A stretch of DNA of 64,000 bases from Branchiostoma floridae (Eukaryota; Chordata; Leptocardii; Amphioxiformes; Branchiostomatidae): contig NC_049987.1 in NCBI RefSeq assembly GCF_000003815.2, positions 8,575,100 through 8,639,099 on the forward strand, written 5' to 3'. A program made the position numbers and the translations under genes. The notes beneath the pieces are model-generated. The model worked only from the letters and a program-made list of their open reading frames with translations, was not told the DNA's origin and searched no databases. The first letter of the stretch is position 1; every line of letters starts with the position of its first letter. Positions 35,501 to 43,400 of this stretch are shown here, piece after piece.

Positions 35501-36785
35501 ACATTAATGCGAAATGTATATAACATAATCAGTTACGTTACACACCAGTGCCGGCAGCAAGCTCAATCTATCGAAAACATAATCTTCGTCGGTGTCACGT
35601 ATGATGATTGAGATTCTTGAAATATTACAGTTGAGTCAAATTTAGTGCCCAATTCTCGTATGTATCCATTGACTTTGTTGGCAGGAGCACCAATAGTGGC
35701 TGCCTGCATCGTCATCATCTGCCCAATACGCAGTCACCCTGAGATGGCAAGGCTCGTTAAAATCGACACACAATCTGCGGCCCACCTCTCCACCTGGTTC
35801 TTTTCACTGCCGTTCTTTTCGCGCCCATAACCACCGCCCTGAAAAGTTAACCCCGCAGCCGCTTTTCACAGTTCAGCTCGAAGCTATCTGACTGACTTAG
35901 ACACGCTACAATACATTGCTCCCAAGCGTATAGATAGCATGTGGTTCAGCCCTCAAGGTACAGTTACCGCATGATGGTATATTTTTTACAAGCTGTTATC
36001 TCCCAAAGTATCTCACGAAAGGATAAAAGTAACTTTCCACATATCCATTTCCACAGCACAGTTAAGGCAAAGCAATAGGCGAAAGCCAGTTCTTTGCTTG
36101 TGTTTAAGTGGCATATCAATAACTGAGGTAGGGCAAAGAGAAGGAACCCGAGTGGAATGTCGATAAGACTAAAGAGGGAGGTAAATAGAGCAAACGAAGA
36201 TATTGGCCGATTCGCGACTGCAATAAACTACGGCGGTTCTCATAATTGATGGATTAGTTGAATTAATTAATAATTCGGATAACGTACCAGGGCAGGCCTG
36301 CAATCGATGAGCATTACTGTACAAATGAACAGTAGAGTTCCTTACAGACTAAATACAAAGCAGGCGTAAACAAGTGTTTTACGGCGGCGCTTGGACTTAC
36401 CTACAACGGTGAGCCTGGCATCGCCGGCGTCCCGTACCGTGAAGACGCTACACCGGTAGTTCCCCTCATCGGCAGGCTGGACATCCCGTATCCTCAGGTT
36501 GTACTCACCCCGCCGTGAACTCCCCACGATAGAATGTCTGGAGAACTCGGAGGCGACTCGGCCTCTGGCAGAAATGTGGTACAGTTTGTCGTCCGTTTCA
36601 GGGTTGTACCAGTACCAATTCACTACCTCCGACGGTCCCAGGCCGTTAAAAGCACAATACAGTGTGACCGTTTGGTTCACGAGTACCCCGGTAGATTGTG
36701 GTCGTGTGCGGTAGAAGGCAGCGTTGACGATGGGCAGTAGCACCAAGAGTACCAGAGAATATCGCAACGCACCTACCCTTTCCAT
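17333..36785 (-). CDS. Kirre/NEPH-like five-Ig transmembrane adhesion receptor (10-exon model)
   Basis: The ten exons are 36785-36401, 23588-23277, 22018-21871, 21308-21193, 20471-20217, 20056-19736, 18979-18863, 18568-18481, 18232-18123 and 17562-17333. Every junction is GT/AG and the phases agree throughout (1,1,2,1,1,1,1,2,1). The total is 2082 nt, giving 693 residues and a stop. Layout: signal peptide 1-22, five Ig domains to about residue 512, one helix at about 517-541, and a tail of about 150 residues. Five Ig domains followed by one helix is the KIRREL/NEPH plan, and domain 2 has the family's C-R-S-x-G-G-K-P start. Family members act at the plasma membrane in homophilic or nephrin-type adhesion (slit diaphragm, myoblast fusion, axon sorting in known animals). 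The ectodomain is secure. The 3' end is not: a strong donor inside exon 10 could splice on to kinase-like exons. Orthology to one named gene is not claimed. Confidence 0.85.
18123..18232 (-). CDS. Exon 9: cytoplasmic tail segment
   Basis: Acceptor TTGTTATCATTCTAG, donor AGCCAAT then GTGAGTC, 110 nt, phase 2 in and phase 1 out. It reads L-K-I-T-Q-D-L-T-A-T, L-E-L-Q-K-L-N-G, then S-K-Q-R-S-T-I-S-L-D-T. The last part has basophilic phosphorylation-type serines (R-S-T-I-S). I recognise no domain. Support comes from both splice sites and from the phase match on each side. Confidence 0.62.
18481..18568 (-). CDS. Exon 8: juxtamembrane cytoplasmic segment
   Basis: Recognised only by splice logic: acceptor GTGTTGTTACAG, donor CGATACAAG then GTAAAC, 88 nt, phase 1 in and phase 2 out, exactly what exon 7 and exon 9 need. 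It reads S-D-R-G-T-R-S-C-A-L-S-P, then C-C-S-R-S-N-D-G, then T-T-K-P-P-L-D-T-R, a serine/threonine- and cysteine-rich tail. No stop falls in the frame. The plus strand over the same bases is open too (roughly 18446-18732), which I treat as a shadow. Confidence 0.62.
18863..18979 (-). CDS. Exon 7: transmembrane helix
   Basis: Acceptor CCCTTACGCAG, donor GTTTCT then GTAAGTTA, 117 nt, phase 1 to 1. It encodes G-S-S-D followed by a 25-residue hydrophobic stretch (VLLVAAVTIGVV, then LGIVFAVLIVLCL), and then R-A-R-K as a positive-inside stop-transfer signal. The segment M-P-V-C-C-F that follows has two cysteines next to the membrane, candidate palmitoylation sites. A G-x-x-x-G-like spacing in the helix could allow dimer packing; that is inference. 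Confidence 0.85.
18980..19735 (-). other. Intron 6 with a GC-rich block
   Basis: Between the Ig5 exon and the membrane exon. About 19110-19440 is distinctly GC-rich compared with the AT-rich surroundings and has repeated CCCGGG/CACCGGG-type words. On the plus strand 19.55-19.62 kb is T-rich. The block looks like inserted repeat DNA, but I cannot name the element. Confidence 0.55.
19736..20056 (-). CDS. Exon 6: Ig domain 5
   Basis: The 321-nt exon has acceptor TTTTTTTTGGTGAACAG (preceded by a long T run) and donor CTGAAG then GTAATG, phase 1 to 1. It begins R-P-E-V-V-S-E-P-A-S-V, has its first cysteine in MVKLTCTIASDPLPDDVIW and the second in HTGEYACTAANMFGKDRQQ. The A-A-N-M-F-G end is typical of membrane-proximal I-set domains. 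The final V-Y-V-T-E runs directly into the membrane exon, so there is almost no stalk between Ig5 and the helix. Confidence 0.87.
20217..20471 (-). CDS. Exon 5: Ig domain 4
   Basis: Acceptor TACGCTATCAG, donor TTATAG then GTAAGC, 255 nt, phase 1 to 1. The domain reads V-P-P-K-I-K-P-T-F at its start, has its first cysteine in VFTVECSAEGNPKPGVSW and the second in EGVYVCVAKSNGFPEITRE. It is a compact I-set domain of about 85 residues, shorter than domains 2 and 5. Short fourth domains are usual in KIRREL proteins. Confidence 0.85.
20472..21192 (-). other. Intron 4
   Basis: Non-coding interval between the two exons that carry the end of Ig domain 3 and Ig domain 4. I see no repeat, RNA or extra exon in it. 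Confidence 0.65.
21193..21308 (-). CDS. Exon 4: Ig domain 3, second half
   Basis: This 116-nt exon has acceptor CCCACCATTCAG and donor TCATAT then GTAAGGC. It reads NSSLLIPRVSQADGGSYLCE, then A-D-N-G-I-G-P-T-G, which is the E-F-G strand end of an I-set domain with the usual D-x-G-x-Y-x-C motif. Phase 2 in and phase 1 out fit exons 3 and 5 exactly. No ATG-initiated frame covers it, so an ORF search would miss it. NSS is a possible glycosylation sequon. Confidence 0.82.
21871..22018 (-). CDS. Exon 3: Ig domain 3, first half
   Basis: The acceptor CTCCTGCAG opens the exon in phase 1; the junction codon TAT makes the run L-Y-P-P-A-V-I-V-P-E-R, the standard start of the third Ig domain in this family. 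The first cysteine lies in NVSLSCLSEGNPPADVTW, and the tryptophan follows in the same run. The exon stops after D-V-I-I with a phase-2 donor (AG then GTGTGG), so the second cysteine is on exon 4. The donor is the weakest in the ectodomain but is the one that restores the frame. Confidence 0.8.
22019..23276 (-). other. Intron 2
   Basis: Non-coding interval between the exons for Ig domains 2 and 3a. Near 23.16-23.24 kb the plus strand has a short CA-rich then GA-rich simple tract. Open frames on the plus strand here show no family resemblance. Confidence 0.7.
23277..23588 (-). CDS. Exon 2: Ig domain 2 (C2/CD80-like type)
   Basis: A clean acceptor (tattctcag) and donor (TTTAT then GTAAGC) bound 312 nt, phase 1 to phase 1. 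The domain starts ALASPPSIAGNRKLYNVGE, has its first cysteine in LRLKCRSEGGKP, the tryptophan in LKWYNGTKLL and the second cysteine in GANITCLADQG. The C-R-S-x-G-G-K-P-x-x-x-x-x-W pattern and the long C-to-E segment are characteristic of the second domain of NEPH and nephrin proteins. NGT and ANIT give two possible N-glycosylation sequons. The last codons (V-Q-L-H-V-L) lead straight into domain 3. Confidence 0.85.
23913..23950 (-). ncRNA. Degenerate hammerhead-ribozyme-like motif (retroelement relic)
   Basis: On the minus strand the order is CTGAGGA (fits the C-U-G-A-N-G-A core), an AGGTAACA...ACAACC stem-like block, GCAAC where G-A-A-A-C is expected, then GTC. This is the layout of minimal hammerhead ribozymes carried by Penelope-like retroelements. 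The GAAA core is altered (GCAA) and stem II has mismatches, so it is probably inactive. It sits in intron 1 of the receptor. Confidence 0.35.
30415..30894. mobile_element. Foldback MITE with TTAA flanks (piggyBac-like size class)
   Basis: The left end, GCCCCCTTCACACGAGAG and on through GAATGAGCCGGAAT, is repeated inverted at the right end. The arms match for roughly 50 bp with few mismatches. Both ends are bordered by TTAA (30415-30418 and 30891-30894), the target duplication of piggyBac-type elements. The interior has no gene and is made of many ATTC/GAAT words. Non-autonomous; in intron 1 of the receptor. Confidence 0.75.
30895..31012. mobile_element. Fragment related to the adjacent foldback element
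   Basis: Directly after the right TTAA the sequence continues with GAAT/ATTC words and closes with CCGTGTGAAGGGCC, resembling the terminal CTCGTGTGAAGGGA of the neighbour. It is likely a partial or nested copy of the same family. Confidence 0.45.
32320..32745 (+). mobile_element. LINE-like 3' end
   Basis: The plus strand reads Y-D-S-L-P-S-F-V-T-K, resembling the conserved W/Y-N-S-L-P motif at the C terminus of non-LTR reverse transcriptases. A non-coding tail follows, with CTTCCCTCATGACCTCAATG and GGAATAAATGAAGGTTCAA, the style of CR1-type LINE 3' ends, then short CAAA units. The surrounding 161-codon open frame as a whole has no domain. Moderate to low certainty. Confidence 0.4.
36401..36785 (-). 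CDS. Exon 1: signal peptide and Ig domain 1
   Basis: The start was chosen because MERVGALRYSLVLLVLLPIVNA is a textbook signal peptide: a charged start, a leucine/valine core and a small-residue end V-N-A. The mature chain then opens directly into an Ig V/I-type domain: first cysteine in TVTLYCAF, tryptophans in VNWYWY, second cysteine in the D-E-G-N-Y-R-C block. The phrase SRHSIVGSSRRGEYNLRI closely resembles the E/F-strand region of NEPH-family first domains. The exon ends ...GTTGTAG then GTAAGTCC, a strong donor in phase 1. It encodes 128 whole codons plus one base. The next exon of the model lies 12.8 kb away. Confidence 0.85.
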
Positions 36786-37088
36786 GTTGGTCCTCTGTAG
36801 CGTTCCCTACCTACACAGATGTAGCAACAGTCTCCTATACAGACTTCACTCAGCAACTGGTTAGCAGAGCATGGGTGGTTGCTTGTATCTGCGAATGTAC
36901 GACTTTCCTATTGGACGGAAACCGGAAGATGGCATCATCGCTTACTGCCGCCTGCGTCTACTTCTCTATGAGCGTTGCATGACGGGTGTTTGATTGCGAA
37001 GATGCCAACTGCACACAGCGAGTCTAAAGATAGGAACGTATGTACTCGACAAGCTGTGATCCAATGTAAGAAGATAGAAGGTCTCAAA
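36786..37088 (-). promoter_or_regulatory. 5' flank of the receptor gene
   Basis: The promoter and 5' UTR of the minus-strand receptor should lie here if exon 1 is the first exon. I see no clear initiator, and the only TATA-like word (minus TATAGGA at 36833-36839) is about 50 bp from the ATG, which would leave a very short leader. A non-coding exon further upstream is possible. Confidence 0.3.
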
Positions 37089-37397
37089 TCAGCTTCTATT
37101 CCTATCACGTCTGTTCGACGAAGCTTTACTACAAGAAGCAACATTGGACCGGGCTGCTGTAATGTCTTTTCTCTCCACAAAGCATGTCTCTGTGGGAGAC
37201 CTACAAAATGTAATGGCGCGTGTTTCTGTAAGCCTCTGCAGAATTGGATCAACCTCTTCACATTGGACAGCAGCACTCGGCTTATTTAGGATGTCAGAAA
37301 CGTTTTTGAATGAGATTGGATACTTTACGGCAAGGACATTTCGGACAAATTTGGCGGTAGACAGTGGACTAGTAATGCGGTCATTTGGGCCAACCAC
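37089..37397 (-). CDS. Uncharacterised open frame, possibly coding
   Basis: This 102-codon frame reads L-A-V-K-Y-P-I-S-F-K-N-V-S-D-I-L-N-K, then E-E-V-D-P-I-L-Q-R-L-T-E-T-R, with a balanced, helix-like composition. The plus strand is also open across 37144-37431, so one of the two is a shadow. I recognise no family for either. It lies just upstream of the receptor start. Confidence 0.2.
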   Translation of the reverse strand: MVGPNDRITSPLSTAKFVRNVLAVKYPISFKNVSDILNKPSAAVQCEEVDPILQRLTETRAITFCRSPTETCFVERKDITAARSNVASCSKASSNRRDRNRS

Positions 37398-37431
37398 TCA
37401 AGCTGGTGCTGGTGACTATGGTGACAAATGA

Positions 37432-40400
37432 ATAGAATCCAGCATTTGTAGGATTGAAAAAATGGAAGAGACATAGTGTAGTTCTTTTCAATCCCCACCA
37501 CAAATGACCCAGAAAAGCGTGTATAACATTAGCAGTCTCCACCCACAGCGGCGCGCTCCCATTTAACACCGACCGGAATTTAAAGTCCGTAATTAGAATT
37601 TGCCTGACGCCACCTGCAGTGCCAGTTTGGCGGCATCGAGAGTGGTAGAGCAGCCTGGGAATATTCAGCCAGGGTCCAAGCACACACACATGCACAAACG
37701 CAATTGCACCCATTTATTTGATCTTAGCACAACAGGAAATAAGATTTGTCGCCTTGTTGGCGTATGAAAAGCGTTTGTCAAAGGATGAACTAAGCCTTGA
37801 AATAGGAATTTCTAATTCCAAATGGCCTAGATGGTGCCTGGTGCGAAGCGAACGACTTCCCTTCTCTAAGCGGTATAAATCACACGTCACCGCCTCCTGT
37901 ACGTTATACCGAAAAGGTTAAAGAATGAACTTCCCACCCCGTTTACGAAGGCGCTTGTGTAACAATTAAAGGTGAACGTTGTTGCAACACGCGATTAGAT
38001 GTGTTTGTTTTAATCAAATACAACGGCAGAAGTATATATAGCAACAGTAGTACATCATTTTAGTTGGGAACAACTCGATAAAACTTAGTTAAACCTGCAA
38101 ACATATATAATCACACCTCGTACTTAATTTGTTATTCAATATTGTTTTCTACTTCTGGATGGAAACATCAGAAGTGGCCACATTTTTTTTATAAATACAA
38201 GTAGTTTTGAGACCTTTATGATTGGGGAAAAGGGTTGATATATATAGATCGGAACGAAAGATACTATGGGGCTTCCTAAAAAAACAAGAAACATGATATA
38301 TCAAGTAGACATCCATAAAGATAATAACGTTGGCATAAAGCAGTGACAAACATTTTATACAACCATATCCCTTCGACTTTTATGGCCCTCACTAGTTGAA
38401 CATTACACTACGTATATGCAGCACACAGCAGTCAATACCATAGAACTGGAATATTGCTTCGAGCAGCTGGGGTGATGTGTTATCATGACTTCTAAATGGA
38501 CGTCTGCAAGGGAGAGTCTACTCACGAAACCCACATTACAGGCATCTGTACAGGAATTAGTCTTAGGGACCGGGAATAAATGACACAGTAAAGGGACATA
38601 TTTCACGTGTTGTCGAAGTATCCCTCACCTTCAGTCTCGCATTAATCGCTGAACATAATTCATCTCAGTCTATGAAAAAATCTCCACGGTACTCCAGCTA
38701 GAAAATGGACTAACCGAAATTTTCAAATGATTCGGTACTCTTCAGCTGTCTGGTCCAATCACTCTCAACATACGTCACTATCATTACACACGAGTGACGT
38801 CAGCAATGGGTCAAACGTTATTGGAAGTCGATATCGTACCCCGCTTCCATTTATCAGTATTTTGTACAGGAGTTGCTACAGGCAAAGGTCTACCAACTCT
38901 ATAGTTATCAGGCGAAGTCTTAACATGGATAAGGTAACAATTCTTAAACACTTCACTAAGCTGTACTTTATCTGTTGGTGCATTTTCAATTCTTTAAAAA
39001 AGGACCGAATGTATTACTATAGCTTCACAAAGTTTCCCAACACATTTCAAGTTATACAGTGGTATATTTCCAAATCTTTTATTGTTATGAACGAAACGAA
39101 GTTCCAACGAATTGGCGCCACGGTTGTAGTAAAGACCAACGTACGTTTAACCAATCCCAAATTTACTGCATTGTATGGCAGACAATTTTCTCTAATGGTT
39201 CCTTTGAACTCAGCCTAACATTGCCTCATCCGTCGTAACCGAGAAATTGAATGATGAAGATAATAAAACAACATTTCACTTTTACTGTTTGTCCCCCGCT
39301 TATATCTGTGATGTTGCATCGATTGCTAGAAACATTCTACAGTACGCTCTAGCTTGGCAGGATATATGGATATCCATTTCATGAAATATTGTAGAATATC
39401 CGTTTTACTGATAATACACTTTGTCTTTCGTGACGGATCGTCCCGTTGTCAGCCAAAATTAAAAGGACATCCTTTGTATATATGTAAAAAATGACGCAAG
39501 GCCCTCCTGATTAGTATTGGAACGCAAATATTGGTGCTGAGACGATGGATATTATTTCGTTTATCTCCGTCAGACGTTGTCAACGCAATCAACACCAATT
39601 TCGGTTCCTGGATTCTAAAATCATTGGCAAACGTGTCTAGAATCCTTGCTTTGAATATAACACGAAAATATACATGTCTGACTATTCTTACCTTAAGATG
39701 TTTTATAAGATATTTAAATCGTGCAATACTTACCTTATTTATCACTTTGCATGTATTCTACGGGTTGTTTGGGGAAACATAGTTGTTTAGACATGTTATA
39801 TGAAAATTGTCAATCAACTTTTGCGTATAGGATCACACTGGGAGAAATCACGGCAACGCTTTCCTCGATTTTATCTCATAAGATTGCAAATTCTTTTAAG
39901 CCTCGATTTATTTAGAAGGCGATGGAGGCATTAGTAGCTAAATATGAAAGGTCATATGCGAGAATAAATGGAAATTGAGGCTATTGTCACTGATATGTGC
40001 TGAGTAGATGATTTTCCGAGATAATCAGCCTCTGCTACCATCAAAGAGTGAGAGAGGTAAAGATACATACAGGATCATTTTTTAAATGGTTTGTATATAC
40101 AATGGTTGTATTTACTACTCGCATTCAAATACTTTATCTTACACTTACACAGAAGTACAAATTATTTTTGAAAGATTATTTTAGAGACAATTGGCCAAAA
40201 AATTGCACCAGGTCTATAATATAATGAAGCTAGATGTACATTTTGTCCATATGTTTTATCTACTTCAGTAACTGCCTGCAGCAAGCTATGGTGTTGGTAG
40301 GGATCAGAAGTTGATTATGCAGTGCATGACACAGGGACTCTATTACCACTGTCAATTCCACACGCCCGTGCAAGGAGGCTCTAAAAGTGTCAGCTCACTT

Positions 40401-43400
40401 CAGGCAGATTACCAACAGGATTGCCAAACATACCTGACCCTTTCTGATTTAAAATTCACAGGCTTAGTTCTCGTAAGTGATTAAGGAGCTTGCCATAGTC
40501 GCGCTAGAATCTCTTGGCGAAGGGATACTGACGTAATGATGTTCAGGGGACAGTTGAAAATATTTTGACAGCTTTCGTGGGATTTGAATCATCCTTATTG
40601 CCCCACAAGGAGCACATTTCAGGAATGTCTAGAGTAGGGGTTAGGGGACTCAAGGGCAACTGTGCCGGTAGTCCTTGATGCATCTCTTAGCGTGAAGTTC
40701 CATATATGTCCCTGGCCTCATCCTGGCACTTACATTAACCATGTCTATAGGGTGATATCAAGGTTCGTGAATCTATGGAGTGAATATTTACTAGTACTTG
40801 CTGAACTAAAGACTAAATCTACAAGATCGGCATCTTTCAGATAACTCAAAGGGGAACAAAAAATACCAGATAATTTGGCAGAGAACGAAATGTTATGTCT
40901 GACCCCGTATGCCCGTCGATATTTGAGTCAATATGGAAATACAGTATGAAATATGCTGCCAGTTTTCTTATCACCTGGGCATCATTAATGCGTCCCCGCT
41001 TCACTGCGTTCAGGCAGGCCAGGCCCCCTATGACGAACATTGCTAAGGCGATAATGGATTGTTTATTTCTTTAAATCCAGCTAGGGAAGAATTCACCCTA
41101 AGATGTTAAGCTTCAGCCGTTTCCTAGTACATTGAAGGACATTGGGTACCTCAGGCACAAGAATAGGTCTTGCATAATTTGGTGGCAGGTGCATATAAGT
41201 CTTCGTGATGTCAAAAGATCGATAGATTCCAAAGCGGCAATAACAGTGAAACCTTTATCAATCTTAAGACTATTCCATTCAGACGGAAATTTCTTTAAAC
41301 AAAAGAGAACTGTATTTAAGTTTTTTAGACCATAAAGCTTCAATTAAACAAAGGAATGGGGAACTGTAAAGCTTTGCATGTCAACAATGTGTTTCCATAA
41401 AAAATTGTTACAAGTGAATTACAGCTTATTCCGAGAAATGGATAGTACCAGGGTGGCTATTATATATTTCCAGCAACGTAAAGCTCACTTCAGCAAAGAG
41501 ACAACATAAATATATATGTTTATCTGACACTGTTCTTCATATCTTCACGTGCTATGCTTATGACAAATTAGGAGAATATTGAAATGAGCCAGATGAATAC
41601 ATCCATAATTGAAAACAATCGGCTGTAATCATCGGGTAACAATTTAGTAATCCAGTAATATGTCCCGGTAGACTATTCGTATAATTACAAAGATAGCCTA
41701 TCAATTTTTGATCTAATGTCTAATTGCTGTTCATAAAATAGGCTAAGCATCAAAAGTAATTGGGAAAGAACGATTAGAGGTATAGGAACTCATCATATCA
41801 TGACTGCCTAAGCACGAAATTAAAATAATTATGAATCTATATTTTATATATAAGTTTGAGATCTTGGGTTAGATCTGCATGAAATGTGTAAAACGTAATT
41901 TGCATCCTAAATGATTTATCGTTTGGTATAACCCTAGACCATAATTTTTGTCCGCGTCTAGGGCAAATGCAAATTGCTGTCATGTCTTGAAACTCTTGGC
42001 TGCTTTGGTCACAACGCACGTCCAGGCTGGCAATAAAATATACGAACACACACAGGAGACGTCCACAAGCCAATATCCGATTGAACGAGAAGCCCCCTGT
42101 CCTGACCCCTTCACTTAATGTAGCACAGACTACATCGTGTAACCAGTCTTGTTACACCACAGGGGCTGCGGAGCACCAGCCAGATCTTATTGTGTCGTGA
42201 CCAAGAGAAGAAGGTCGCGGGTAAATTGGTCTTCATGGTTATTGTGTGCGACAGACAGTGATCGATCGGCGTTGATAATGTTCGAGTCGCAAACTTGGAT
42301 GCTGCTTGCGCGGGTACGAAATTTCATTACACAATTTTCATGCAGCTACGGGGAAGGCGAACAGCGTGGTTCCCGGGTAAGGCGTCTGTAGACTCTGTAG
42401 AGCTGTATGATTCTGACAATAACCTTATTTACGCCCGTCAGCTCAAGACGCTGCGCTCCTGAAGGACTAATAAATGGCACGAAGTGTAAGCTCGGAGTTG
42501 CGCGTCAAGAAACATGGAAACCCGCAGCAACTTTAACTATCAGAGTTAGAGTAGACGAAATCCTCAACAAGCATACAGCCAATGTATGTTATCAACTATG
42601 TTGCCATTGGCAAATCCTTCACTTTTTATACATTTTGTCTCTGTATTTGAGAGCCTTCATAACTGCCCTTCGGCGTATCACACTACCTTCGCAGGTATAC
42701 TGCTGATTCCATGCACAATAAATTATACGACGTCTTACCCTGTATGTATAACCCCAAGCTTTGCTATCTACGCAAGATGCTCTTATGGTGTTCGTGCTGA
42801 TAGCACCTTCCACTTTACAATACATTCACAGGAGAACAAGTTCATACAGTTCTATCGCTACAGTAGGTGACATTTCGTCGTTTTGTCACTATTCACATTT
42901 GCTTTGTATCATCAACCAAAGACGCGAAACCATTTGTCATTTTCCCGGCTCTAACTATAAACAACGGCGAGCTAAAATATTTGACAATATAAAAAGACTG
43001 AGTATTTGTTACTGACATAGATAATCTGTCTGATGACACCTTGATACATTTACTTCTAAGGAGTTCTTCTAAATTCTCAAACATCACCGTCTAAACCTTT
43101 TTTAAGATTCTAAAAGCTTTGGCAACGATTCTTCTTTCAACATATACCTAATTCACTACATCTGTTAATCTGAATTTGCACATTTACTTTGCCCGTTTTA
43201 GAATTTTTTGTATTTAACTGTTATGCACTCATTGTTGTACTGTCTTTGTTAGTGTGGCGCTATGAAAATATGTTACTGACTTGAGCGTGCCGTCACCATG
43301 TCTTGTTAATGAATGTTGTAATAAAGAAAGCTAGACAAAAAGAGTCTCGACTGAAATTTGATTCTACTATTTGATCCAAAATGATGAATAATTTGACACG

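Larger units (their letters stand above)
23589..36400 (-). other. Intron 1 (about 12.8 kb)
   Basis: This interval separates Ig domain 1 from Ig domain 2. The donor at 36400 is GTAAGTCC and the acceptor at 23589 is CTTTTATTCTCAG. I see no further Ig exon in it. It holds a TTAA-flanked foldback element at 30.4-30.9 kb, a LINE-like tail at 32.3-32.7 kb, a hammerhead-like motif at 23.91-23.95 kb and AT-rich sequence without recognisable genes. A large first intron commonly carries enhancers, but nothing here identifies one. Confidence 0.75.

Noticed and set aside
36833-36839. TATA-like TATAGGA on the minus strand
   Set aside because: Too close to the start codon for a normal leader and not a good consensus.
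38727-39218. 163-codon plus-strand frame
   Set aside because: AT-rich composition and no recognisable motif; consistent with a chance frame.
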